Source of the DNA: Bog-473 sp963787485
GTDB lineage: Bacteria > Actinomycetota > Acidimicrobiia > Acidimicrobiales > RAAP-2
NCBI GenBank assembly: GCA_963787485.1
Contig: CAWBDF010000007.1
Span: 1,302,001 to 1,366,000 of the forward strand
Length of the DNA: 64,000 nucleotides
Direction of reading: 5' to 3'
The notes under the pieces are model-generated. The model was not told the origin of the DNA. It searched no databases and was given only the letters and a program-made list of their open reading frames with translations. Positions 45,645 through 53,904 of the stretch are shown here, piece after piece; position 1 is the first letter of the stretch; the number at the start of each line of letters is the position of its first letter. Position numbers and translations under genes: made by a program.

Positions 45645-46826
45645 ATGGGGCCGGTTGGCGGGTTCGAATACGACCCTTTCGATATGGAGACTGCACTCGA
45701 TCCATATCCGGTCTATCGGCGCTTGCGGGACGAGTTTCCGCTGTACCACAACGAACGGCTCGGGTTCTATGCCGTCAGCCGATTTGATGATGTCCAGCGA
45801 GTCTTGGTCAATCGAGAGAACCTGATCAACGGCCATGGGACCACACTCGATCTCCTGACGTCGGACGCTGAGATTCCCCCAGGCACCTTGGTGTTCGACG
45901 ACCTTCCGATTCACCCCATTCATCGTGGACTTTTGTCTCAGATGTTCACGCCCAAACGGATCAGCATGTTGGAGCCCGAGATCCATTCGCTGTGTAGCCG
46001 GGTGCTTGACCCACTCATCGGCATGGGCAGCTTCGATTTTGTGCGGGACATCGCGAGGCAAGTACCGATGCGCGTGATCAGCCTGCTGCTCGGTATTCCC
46101 AGTCAGGACCAAGAGAATGTTCGAGACTTCTTTGCCGACCTACGGCATAGCAGTGACGACGGACTCGAAGAATCCATGAGTGGTGAGTTGTTCGAGGACT
46201 ACATCGCATGGCACGTCGACAATCCCTCTGATGACATCATGACCCAGCTCCTCAATGCTGAGTTCACAGATCCGTCAGGAGAGGTTCGCTGCCTTACCCG
46301 ACGGGAACTGTTGACCTACGTCAGCATCATCGCTGCCGCGGGAAACGAGACGAACGCGCGTCCTGATCAGCTGGATTGGCAAACTGCTTTCGGATCATCC
46401 TGACCAACGCTGCCTTCTCGTCGAGGATCCCACGCGGATCCCCAACGCGATCAACGAGGTGTTGCGATTCGAACCTCCCTCGCCTCTTGCCGGTCGCTAC
46501 GTGGCTCACGACATTGAGATCCATGGTGCAGTGGTGCCGAAGGGGAGCGCGCTGGCTTTCATCATCTCTTCGGCCAACCGGGACGAGCGCAATTCCCTCA
46601 GCCCGACCGCTTCGATGTGCTTCGGCGTGGCGGGTCGATTCTTACGTTCGGATTTGGCGCACATTTCTGTCTTGGGCAGGCGCTTGCTCGGCTCGAGGGC
46701 CGAGTCGTGCTGGAGGAAGTCCTCAAACGTTTTCCTCAGTGGCAGGTTGACGACGTCGGTGCTCAGTTCGATTACCCAGCTCCAGAAACCCGGGGATGGT
46801 CCAGTCTTCCGGTCACAACCGGCTGA
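45645..46826 (+). pseudogene. P450-5: cytochrome P450 with two frameshifts
   Basis: ATG 45645 opens FEYDPFDMETALDPYPVYRR and stays in frame to the I-helix (AAAGNETNAR). A shift near 46358 moves into LISWIGKLLSDHPDQRC ... NEVLRFEPP, and a second near 46595 into PQPDRFDVLRRGG ... FGFGAHFCLGQALARLEGR (heme Cys). Every part of the fold is present in order, so only two small indels separate it from a working gene. Confidence 0.87.
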
Positions 46827-47003
46827 AGGGCTAAGGGTCAAGGCAAATGACGTGGAGTGCCGCATTCCTCCGCGCGCTCGAGGTCTCCTGGCTTGCGGAG
46901 TTCTCACTCGTGACTCGGGATGGCATCGGGGTCGCACGCCGAGAAAACGCCCGTTTGCCTCCGCTTGCTGCCCGTTTCAAAGCAGGATTAGAGTAACACT
47001 TGT

Positions 47004-47015
47004 TAGTAACTACCG
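47004..47015. promoter_or_regulatory. Degenerate copy of the shared palindrome upstream of P450-6
   Basis: TAGTA-AC-TACCG: left arm perfect, right arm three of five. Shares AGTAACTAC with the site upstream of amidohydrolase-3. Ends 55 bases before the P450-6 start. Confidence 0.35.
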
Positions 47016-47070
47016 GTTTGTGGTCTCACCCATTCGGGCCGGGGCACTGAACGACGGAGTGGGGAGTCCC

Positions 47071-48282
47071 GTGAGCATTGCGACCGCCAGCACTGACGTC
47101 TACTACGACCCGTACGACCGTGAGATCCTCGCCGATCCGTATCCGTACTTTCGGCAGCTGCGCGACAAAGCTCCGCTCTACCACAACGAGCGGTATGACT
47201 TTTGGGCGCTCAGCAGGTTCGCTGACGTTGAGGCTGCCCTCTTGGACAAAGTGCGATTTAGCAGCGAAAAGGGAGTGCTTCTCGACATCATCAAAGCTGA
47301 CGTCGAGATGCCACCGGGCACCCTGATCCACGAACAGCCCCCGAGCCACACGATCCATCGACAGCTGTTGTCTCGAGTTTTCACGCCGAAGGCAATGTTG
47401 GCAATCGAGCCGGCGGTGAGGAACTTCTGCGCCGCACGTCTCGATGATCTAGTCGGATCTGGGTCATTCGACTTCGTAAGGGAATTCGCTCAGTTTGTGC
47501 CGATGCGCGTGTTTGGAATGCTCCTTGGCATCCCTGAGGAAGATCAGCAGCGAGTCTTCGAACACGTAGAGGAAGGGATGAACAGCGATCCGGACAATCC
47601 CAACTCATATGACGACGGATTTCCCACCGGAGACTTCTACGCCGAATGGTTAGACGACCGGACCGAGAATCCTCAAGACGACATCATCACGCGTCTCATC
47701 ACAGTCGAATTCGAAGATGAGGAAGGTATTCGTCGTCGACTTACACGCGGCGAAGCGTTGATGTATCTGAGCATTATCGCCGGCGCCGGCAACCACACCA
47801 CCAATCGACTCATAAGCTGGGCGGTCAAAGTCCTTGCGGAGCATCCAGACGCCCGTGAAGAACTAGTCGCCGATCGATCGTTGATCCCAGTTGCTATCGA
47901 AGAGACGCTGCGGTTCGAACCCTCCTCGACCCAAATCGGACGCTGGCTTCCCGCGGACGTCGAGATGTATGGCCAAACCATTCCGGCCGGCAGTGCGCTG
48001 CTGTGCTGCGTCGGATCGGCCAATCGTGACGAGCGTGAATTCGCTGATCCTGATCGATTCGATATCCATCGCTTTGAGCGCAATCGAAAAGCGCACATTC
48101 TTACCTTTGGACTTGGGCCACACTTCTGTCTTGGAGCGGCGCTGGCGCGCTTAGAAGGGCGCGTTGCGCTTGACGAGATGCTCAAGCGGTTCCCGGAATG
48201 GGATGTGGATCTCGAGCACAGCGAGATGGGAACAGCGCCCGGAGTGCGAGGATACGCCTCCTTGCGGATCATCTTTCCTTAG
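47071..48282 (+). CDS. P450-6: cytochrome P450 with an unusual I-helix
   Basis: 403 residues. N-terminal DVYYDPYDREILADPYPYF, ExxR in EETLR, heme Cys353 in FGLGPHFCLGAALARLEGR. The oxygen-activation segment reads GAGNHTTNR, so the usual acidic residue before the Thr pair is His; P450-7 has GAGNETTNR at this place. His is known there in CYP51-type enzymes. GTG 47071 has GGGGAG upstream and matches the paralogs. The only intact P450 of the 45-48 kb pair. Confidence 0.93.
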   Translation: MSIATASTDVYYDPYDREILADPYPYFRQLRDKAPLYHNERYDFWALSRFADVEAALLDKVRFSSEKGVLLDIIKADVEMPPGTLIHEQPPSHTIHRQLLSRVFTPKAMLAIEPAVRNFCAARLDDLVGSGSFDFVREFAQFVPMRVFGMLLGIPEEDQQRVFEHVEEGMNSDPDNPNSYDDGFPTGDFYAEWLDDRTENPQDDIITRLITVEFEDEEGIRRRLTRGEALMYLSIIAGAGNHTTNRLISWAVKVLAEHPDAREELVADRSLIPVAIEETLRFEPSSTQIGRWLPADVEMYGQTIPAGSALLCCVGSANRDEREFADPDRFDIHRFERNRKAHILTFGLGPHFCLGAALARLEGRVALDEMLKRFPEWDVDLEHSEMGTAPGVRGYASLRIIFP

Positions 48283-48486
48283 TACGCGTCTGGATAGCTG
48301 TGAAGGGCGGAAGACTCACAACGGTTACATCAACGGTCCCAACGAGGAATAGGGCGCTGGTGGGAATTCCTTCGTGACTCACCTTCGCAGGGCCATCCGA
48401 ACGGGTCGTAGCCGGATCTCGTCGACCCAACGATCGACACGAATCAAAGCTCCTTGCTTAGCCCGAACCACGAGAAGGGACGGAAA

Positions 48487-49413
48487 ATGGAAGAGTTGCG
48501 ATTCGAGGGTCGATCCGCGATCGTCACAGGAGGCGGACGTGGCGTCGGCCGATGCCACGCGTTGCTCTTGGCGTCTCGAGGAGCTCGAGTCGTGGTCGCG
48601 GACGCCGGTGTGGAGCTGGATGGCACGGGCTGGTCGGCCGCGCCAGCCAATGAGGTGGTCGATGAGATACGGGCAGCAGGTGGGGAAGCTGTCGCTTGCT
48701 ATTCATCAGTCGCAGACGAGACCGGGGCTGCGGCGATCGTCCAGAGCGCGCTCGATGCATTCGGCCGCCTCGACATCGTGATCAACAACGCGGGGATCCA
48801 CGAACCGTGGTCATTCGACGAGCTCACAATGGAGCAGTTCCGCAAGCTCTTGGCTGTCCACTACTTGGGCACCGTGTACGTCAGCAAAGCTGCCTGGCCA
48901 CATCTCCGCGCCGCGGGGTACGGCCGCATCGTGAACACATGCTCTGAGGGTTCTCTGGGGATCCATGAGAAGCTCACGGCCTACGGAGGCGCCAAAGGCG
49001 GTGTCTATGGCTTCACGCTGAACCTGGCCGCCGAAAGCGAGAAGTACGGCATCACGGTCAACGCCGTCTGTCCGCGTCCATCGACTCGGATGTCCGCTCC
49101 TGAACTCCTCGCCCAGATCTACGAGCAGCCCGTCGAACACTTCCGGGAAAACATGAAGAACTTGCCACCCGAACTGGTATCGCCGACAGCGGCTTACTTC
49201 GCTCATGAGTCCTGCACGTTGAATGGCGTCGTGCTCGTATCGGGCGGTGGTCAGGTTGCACGGGTGGCCGTGGTCGAGAACCAAGGATACTTCGCTAGCG
49301 AGCCGCTTACCCCAGAGCATGTCGCGACCAATATCGACACGATCATGGATTTGACGGACACTCATGTCATGGAAGTGAACTCTGCGAGCCGGGTGGTTCG
49401 TGGGAACTCCTAG
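48487..49413 (+). CDS. SDR-4: short-chain dehydrogenase (HSD17B4/MFE-like)
   Basis: 308 residues, longer than SDR-1 and SDR-3. Motif VTGGGRGVGRCHALLLASRG, followed by the long loop GVELDGTGWSAAPANEVVDE typical of the multifunctional-enzyme type 3-hydroxyacyl-CoA dehydrogenases, NNAGIH, catalytic Tyr/Lys in AYGGAKGG. ATG 48487 has GAAGGGACGG upstream. May act on an acyl-CoA or hydroxylated product of P450-6. Confidence 0.9.
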   Translation: MEELRFEGRSAIVTGGGRGVGRCHALLLASRGARVVVADAGVELDGTGWSAAPANEVVDEIRAAGGEAVACYSSVADETGAAAIVQSALDAFGRLDIVINNAGIHEPWSFDELTMEQFRKLLAVHYLGTVYVSKAAWPHLRAAGYGRIVNTCSEGSLGIHEKLTAYGGAKGGVYGFTLNLAAESEKYGITVNAVCPRPSTRMSAPELLAQIYEQPVEHFRENMKNLPPELVSPTAAYFAHESCTLNGVVLVSGGGQVARVAVVENQGYFASEPLTPEHVATNIDTIMDLTDTHVMEVNSASRVVRGNS

Positions 49414-49834
49414 CGACAGCGTCACCAACCGACAGAGCCCGCCTCGGCGACGATTGGTCGAGTGGTTGCGCGACTGGCTCGATCGGCCCTGTTCGAATCG
49501 ACGCCCAACAGATCCATCCGGACTTAACAGAGGAGCGCTGGGATGTCGTCGAGATACGGAGCCGCCCTTCGTTGCCAGTAGGGAGGGCTGACATCAGGGG
49601 TGTGTCAGATGCCGGTACTGATATGGAACGGCTCGATCAGGGGACCCGCGTCCGCCATGATCGATGTCATGATGAGGGCGGCCCCCGTGATGATCTGAAC
49701 GCGCGCGTAAATGCCGTGTTGCCTGGAATGGTGTCTTCACCGATGCAGCAATCGGTGTCGGTCGGAGGCTCATCCACGCGGTCCCGCGCTTGTCGACGCG
49801 GGATCGCGGCGGGGGGCAGTCCGCGAGGAGTGAG
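49414..49834. other. Stretch with a possible SDR remnant
   Basis: Mostly empty. The plus frame around 49690-49750 reads NARVNAVLPGMVSSPM, which looks like the post-catalytic segment of an SDR (RVN-V-PG-V-T-M). No other SDR part is visible, so this may be chance. Confidence 0.3.
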
Positions 49835-51043
49835 TTAGGAAGCCGGTACGCAGGTCAACTTCAACCCGTCTGGTAGGGTGAACTTGTTCTTCTTGATGCT
49901 GACGTTGTAATAGCAGCGGTTGGCCTCCGGCTGTCCCTTGGTCATCGTGATGGGAGTAATGAGACCCCCAGCAGTCGTCGTGTGGAGCGTGAAGAGAGCG
50001 TCCCTGAGCTCGGTTGGGGTGATCGCGGTCGATGCGGTGAAGTTGCCCGCTTTGGCCGCCTCGACGAGCATGTTCCCGATTGCCCAGTTCCACACCGCCG
50101 TGTCGTCGTAGTAGGGCGACTTGGTGATGGAGGGGTTGTACTTGTTGAGCTCGGTCGTCATCTCCTTGATGCCGGAACTGCTCGTGTCGAAGAACGGCAC
50201 ATTGCCGTCGGTGGCGATCAATCCATTCGTGCCCGGGGTGCCTGCGGTGGACTTCTGGAATGAGCCCGCGCCGGCCAGTAGGTGAGGCGTGTACCCCTGC
50301 TTGGCGCAATTGGCCACGACACGCAACGAAGTTGCCGAGGTCGATGCCACGAACATACTGGTGGCACCGGCCGCCTGGGCGGCCAGGCACTGCGCTAGGT
50401 AGTTCGGCGCCGAGCCGGACACGGCTGCGTTATAAACGAGGTCGACGCCGTACTTCTTGGCCACCGACTGGTAGAAGGGGACCGCCTGAGTGCATTGCGA
50501 AAACTCGGTGCAGTAGAGAAGTGCCAACTTGGTGGCTCCGTTCTTGGCGGCCGACGCCATCAGCTCGTCGGGAGTGACCGTCGGTGGTTGTGGTGAGCCG
50601 AAAGCGTCGTCGCTCGACCCGAAGGCGAGAGTGTCGGACGACAGGAACACCGGAACACCGGCCTTCTCGGGATACTGCGCCCAGGCGGAGTCGTTGGCAT
50701 CGGCATCGACGATGGCAACGACTCCATCGTCGATCAGCTTTTGAGCATCGGTGACGGCAACGGCGACGTTGTTCGGCTCGATGTCCAGGATGACCTGGAC
50801 CGGATGGCCGTTGACCCCGCCGTGGGCGTTAGCCCACTTGGCCCAAGCGGCGAGCACCGGCTCCTCGTCGATCTGTGAAGGCCCGGCTGCCGATTCCTGG
50901 ATGTAGCCGATCTTGATCGGTGTTCCCGTGGCCTGCGCGGCGCTGGCATACCCCACCGGCAGAGCGCATGCGGCTCCGACTATAGCCAGCACGCCAAGCG
51001 TGCTGAGCACCTTGGCTCGCAGGCTCCCATTGAGCCTTCTCAT
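49835..51043 (-). CDS. SBP-1: periplasmic solute-binding protein, branched-chain amino-acid type
   Basis: 402 residues. Sec signal peptide (charged MRRLNGSLRAK, hydrophobic VLSTLGVLAIVGAACALPVG, likely cleavage after YASA; lipobox is imperfect). The mature part follows the Leu/Ile/Val-binding fold: IKIGYIQESAAGPS, GVNGHPVQVILDIEPNN, a central cysteine pair YCTEFSQC and a C-terminal TCVPAS. Binds a ligand outside the membrane for an ABC importer, but no permease or ATPase gene is in the window. ATG 51043 follows AGAGAGGA. Its 5' leader carries a triplicated repeat. Confidence 0.88.
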   Translation of the reverse strand: MRRLNGSLRAKVLSTLGVLAIVGAACALPVGYASAAQATGTPIKIGYIQESAAGPSQIDEEPVLAAWAKWANAHGGVNGHPVQVILDIEPNNVAVAVTDAQKLIDDGVVAIVDADANDSAWAQYPEKAGVPVFLSSDTLAFGSSDDAFGSPQPPTVTPDELMASAAKNGATKLALLYCTEFSQCTQAVPFYQSVAKKYGVDLVYNAAVSGSAPNYLAQCLAAQAAGATSMFVASTSATSLRVVANCAKQGYTPHLLAGAGSFQKSTAGTPGTNGLIATDGNVPFFDTSSSGIKEMTTELNKYNPSITKSPYYDDTAVWNWAIGNMLVEAAKAGNFTASTAITPTELRDALFTLHTTTAGGLITPITMTKGQPEANRCYYNVSIKKNKFTLPDGLKLTCVPAS

Positions 51044-51060
51044 CGTCTGTCCTCTCTTTT

Positions 51061-51102
51061 ACCTTCAACTCTTATTACCTTCAACTCTTATTACCTTCAA
51101 CT
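51061..51102. repeat. Tandem 16-bp repeat (2.6 copies) in the SBP-1 leader
   Basis: ACCTTCAACTCTTATT occurs at 51061-51076 and 51077-51092, with a partial third copy to 51102. On the coding strand each copy reads AATAAGAGTTGAAGGT, so the leader holds three AAGG ribosome-site-like strings just before the true one. Slippage or a translational control element are both possible. Confidence 0.7.
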
Positions 51103-51103
51103 T

Positions 51104-51872
51104 CTCAGTTCTGTTGGCTTCAACCCGCCATCGACATAAACGCCATGATTGTCTACGGGTGCGCGTCGAGGTGCGCGTGTAATCCGCACCCCCTGACACA
51201 ACGCGTCCCAGGTATATCTCGCCACCCCTGTGTGGCGTTTGATCGACCCGTAGGTTAACTATCGTGAAAAACGATACGAATTGGGCCTCTAAGTGATGGA
51301 CTGTATTGCATCCGTAACAAAGGATCAACCCGCGTCCAACATGCGCGTCCAACATGCGCGTTTAAGGTGCGCCATTCAGTCGCGGGCAGCGGCGTCGGAG
51401 CGCAAAACGGGGTTTCCCCACAAGACGAGGCCGAACTCAGCTTGTCGGTGTTGACCCGATAGGTCCCGAGATATACGTGAATGTGTCTCCGATCTTCGAG
51501 CCACCGGTTTGGGCATGGTCCGGCCAACTCTCAATTAGTGAAATGCGGGCTGCGGCTATGCATTGCTCTACGAGACACATTGGGCCAGCTGTTTGTTTGA
51601 TACCAGGTTCTTGCGTTTCGTAATTAGTGCTTTGTGAGGCAGAGGTCTCTCGTCTTTCGAAGGTGCTGGCCGCCCGCGCCCACAATGAGGATGTGAGGTT
51701 GTGTGGAATCCCAGGTTTCTCGGGGCTAAAAACGGTAGCGGCGACCTTTAGGGCAAGGGGCTGCCCTATGCAGTGCATATGCACGGCTACGTGACCAGGT
51801 TGTTCGTTAAGTCTGAAACTGGATGGGTGGTGTTGGTCCTGACCCCCTCCACTCAGAAAGATGCAGGTCGGC
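51104..51872. other. Gene-poor stretch with short tandem repeats
   Basis: No convincing gene. CGCGTCCAACATG is tandemly duplicated at 51331-51356 and followed by another CGCG. The GTGCGCGT string recurs around 51158-51178. Composition is low in GC compared with the first 11 kb. Confidence 0.5.
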
Positions 51873-51891
51873 CCCCACTTCCGCAGTGGGG
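51873..51891. terminator. Terminator-like hairpin
   Basis: CCCCACT pairs perfectly with AGTGGGG around TCCGC and is followed by TCTTCT. No gene end is adjacent. Confidence 0.4.
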
Positions 51892-51932
51892 TCTTCTACT
51901 GTCAACACTCGCGATGACAGCGAATTGCCAGC

Positions 51933-52305
51933 GTGCGAGGCGTCGACAGCAAAGCGAGATATTGCGCCGTGGATTACGAGCGTGCAGTGGGCTGGGTTAA
52001 CGAGTTCGCAGGATGGTGCGAGCGCGGCAATCTGGATTCAGCAGAACACAACTTCAGGGTTCTCACTTCTCCCCGAGCGGGAAAACCTCCACGAGCGGAT
52101 CACGGAGGAACTCCCCCTCGTCGAGAGGATCGCGCAGGGGATCGACCCGAATCTGGCCGCCCTCCCGCGGACACCTGACCCTGTGCTCGAATTCGACAAC
52201 AAAGGGACGGCCTTTGCCAAGCCGAGCAGCGGACGAGCGGTGCGAGTCGGGTTGTTTACGGTGCCGGCCGATGGTTACTCGCCACACGCAACCAGGTGGC
52301 ACTAA
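51933..52305 (+). pseudogene. Possible small gene spread over two frames, unknown product
   Basis: One frame reads CAVDYERAVGWVNEFAGWCE then RGNLDSAEHNFRVL up to about 52060. The other continues LLPERENLHERITEELPLVE then RIAQGIDPNLAALPR. Both halves look like real amphipathic protein sequence and they join at one point, suggesting a single frameshift in a ~120-residue protein. No family recognised, start unclear. Confidence 0.35.
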
Positions 52306-52409
52306 GAAGCTGGAGAGATGAGGACGTAAGTCCCGACTGAATCCAAGCAAACACGATCCGTCCATAACATCAAACGGTGAAACGCAAGGAACGGAAGGAG
52401 GGGACACCA

Positions 52410-52644
52410 GTGATTACCAAGACCGAACGTTCAGAGCTCCTATCTGTTGTTCACCAAACGACTGAAAGTGCTCTGCTCCGAAGTTAAGCGGCGAGAAGGA
52501 GAGCTGTTGGCGGAGAGTAAAGCTCATATTGCTGAGCAATATGCGGAGGATGACGCGAAGGCCAGAGTCATTGTGACGACAGTCGGCGAGATCGCCAGAG
52601 AGGCGAAGCAAAGAACCACGAAATTGTCTCAGAAGGTGATGTGA
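52410..52644 (+). pseudogene. Small charged helical protein with one frameshift
   Basis: GTG 52410 follows a strong GGAAGGAGGGG. It reads ITKTERSELLSVVHQ, then after a one-base shift near 52456 RLKVLCSEVKRREGELLAES then KAHIAEQYAEDDAKARVI to a stop at 52644. The pattern is a long helix (coiled-coil-like). It resembles small proteins carried by actinobacterial accessory or phage-like DNA, but that is from memory of style rather than a firm family. The shift would truncate it at codon 26. Confidence 0.5.
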
Positions 52645-52954
52645 ATCACCGGCACCGAACCGCCGCGCGGCTCCCGGCCGACCGACCCCGACCGACCGAC
52701 CACGACCGCCGCAACCGGTCCGCCGCCCCGCCCGGAAGCGCCCACCCGAGGGCCTGGGCGCCGGTCGGCCAGGGGCGAGGGCTTTGGCGGGAGGGGAAAT
52801 CGCGCAGTAGGGGGTGCCCCACACCAAGCAGGCAACTAGGGCATATGTCAGGCGTTGGGAATGAACCCTAAGGGTGTCTTGTTCAATCCCCGTCCAAGGC
52901 ACTCACGTGGCTGCTCGACGAGCTGAGTCAGGAGACGTTATTGGTGAATTCGGA

Positions 52955-52989
52955 GGTTCGAGATCGCTCACGGGTTCGAGATCGCTCAC
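52955..52989. repeat. 18-bp direct repeat, two copies
   Basis: GGTTCGAGATCGCTCAC occurs at 52955-52971 and 52973-52989, upstream of TetR-6. A GC-rich run of GACC units lies at about 52676-52706. Confidence 0.6.
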
Positions 52990-53161
52990 TTAGAGAGAAA
53001 GTGAGATTATTGAACCCTGGATGGGCTGTACCCGCCTATTCCGAGAACCAATCCAGATCCGCCGCGATTTGCCCAAAGAAGTCCAGTGCCGACGATGTTC
53101 CCGAAGAGGTCAAGACGTTCAGGCGTCCGTTCTTCCTCTTCAGCTCGTTACGCTGCCCGGC

Positions 53162-53851
53162 ATGGGTGCGCCCGAAGGCTCAGTACGACGACGCAGTGAC
53201 GGTTGGGAAACCCGCCGCCGAGTGCTCGACGCAGTCGTCGAGACCATCGTGGAGGTGGGGTACTACAAGGCAAGCTCCAACCAGATCGCCCGCCACGCCG
53301 GCGTCACCTGGGGAGCGATCGATCATCTCTTCGGTTCCCGGGAGCAGTTGATGCTCGAGGTCTTTCATGACCTCGGGGAACAGGCCGAGCACTACTTCGC
53401 GGCCGCACGCATCGAGGGAGCTTCGCTCGAGGATCGTCTTCACAGCGTGCTTGACATTCTCGACCATTACTACGACGGGCAGCCTCGCTATCTCGTCGAA
53501 ACACAGATTTTGCTCGATCTAGCGTCGAACCCGCGAGTGTCAGAAGAGACCCGAAAAGAGATGCGTCGCAGTAACGCCGAGAGATTCCCGCCGGTCGTGC
53601 GTGATTTGTTGACACAAGCCCTTGGAAAAGCAGCGCCGGACGATCTCTGCGTGTACGCGTTCACCGCGTTGCATGGATATATCGCGTCTCGAGTCATGCT
53701 CGGCCTTTCGGTGGAGCTTCCTGACGACAGCGAGCTCCGCGACCTGATGGTGCAGGGCGTCGCGCACGCGATCCGCTCTGGTGCTGAGGGGCGGGGGATT
53801 GCGATCGACGAGTCACGTGGTCATCAGCCCTCGCCACTGGAGACGGGTTGA
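53162..53851 (+). CDS. TetR-6: TetR-family regulator, paralog of TetR-4
   Basis: 229 residues. Helix-turn-helix KASSNQIARHAGVTWGAID then HLFG, nearly the same recognition region as TetR-4. Ligand domain SLEDRLHSVLDIL and RYLVETQILLDLASNP also match. Its stop is nine bases before a copy of the shared palindrome and 53 bases before amidohydrolase-3. ATG 53162 is chosen as the closest match to the TetR-4 start; no strong ribosome site. Confidence 0.9.
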   Translation: MGAPEGSVRRRSDGWETRRRVLDAVVETIVEVGYYKASSNQIARHAGVTWGAIDHLFGSREQLMLEVFHDLGEQAEHYFAAARIEGASLEDRLHSVLDILDHYYDGQPRYLVETQILLDLASNPRVSEETRKEMRRSNAERFPPVVRDLLTQALGKAAPDDLCVYAFTALHGYIASRVMLGLSVELPDDSELRDLMVQGVAHAIRSGAEGRGIAIDESRGHQPSPLETG

Positions 53852-53875
53852 CATAGTCGGAGTAACTACTATGCT
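53848..53875 (+). promoter_or_regulatory. Promoter of amidohydrolase-3 with overlapping shared palindrome
   Basis: TTGACA (53848-53853) and TATGCT (53870-53875) are separated by 16 bases, a good sigma-70-type promoter. GAGTA-AC-TACTA at 53860-53871 (one mismatch in the palindrome) overlaps the spacer and -10, so a bound regulator would block transcription. The nearest regulator gene is TetR-6. Confidence 0.55.
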
Positions 53876-53904
53876 TTGCGTATCCGCTGGGGAGGGAGCA
53901 CCGC

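Noticed and set aside
52860..52910. GTTCAATCCCC string resembling a tRNA T arm
   Set aside because: Flanking bases cannot form a T stem or an acceptor stem, so it is not a tRNA or a clear att remnant.
51061..52989. Short tandem repeats considered as a CRISPR array
   Set aside because: Units are only 13-18 bp, two or three copies, without unique spacers, and no cas genes are present.
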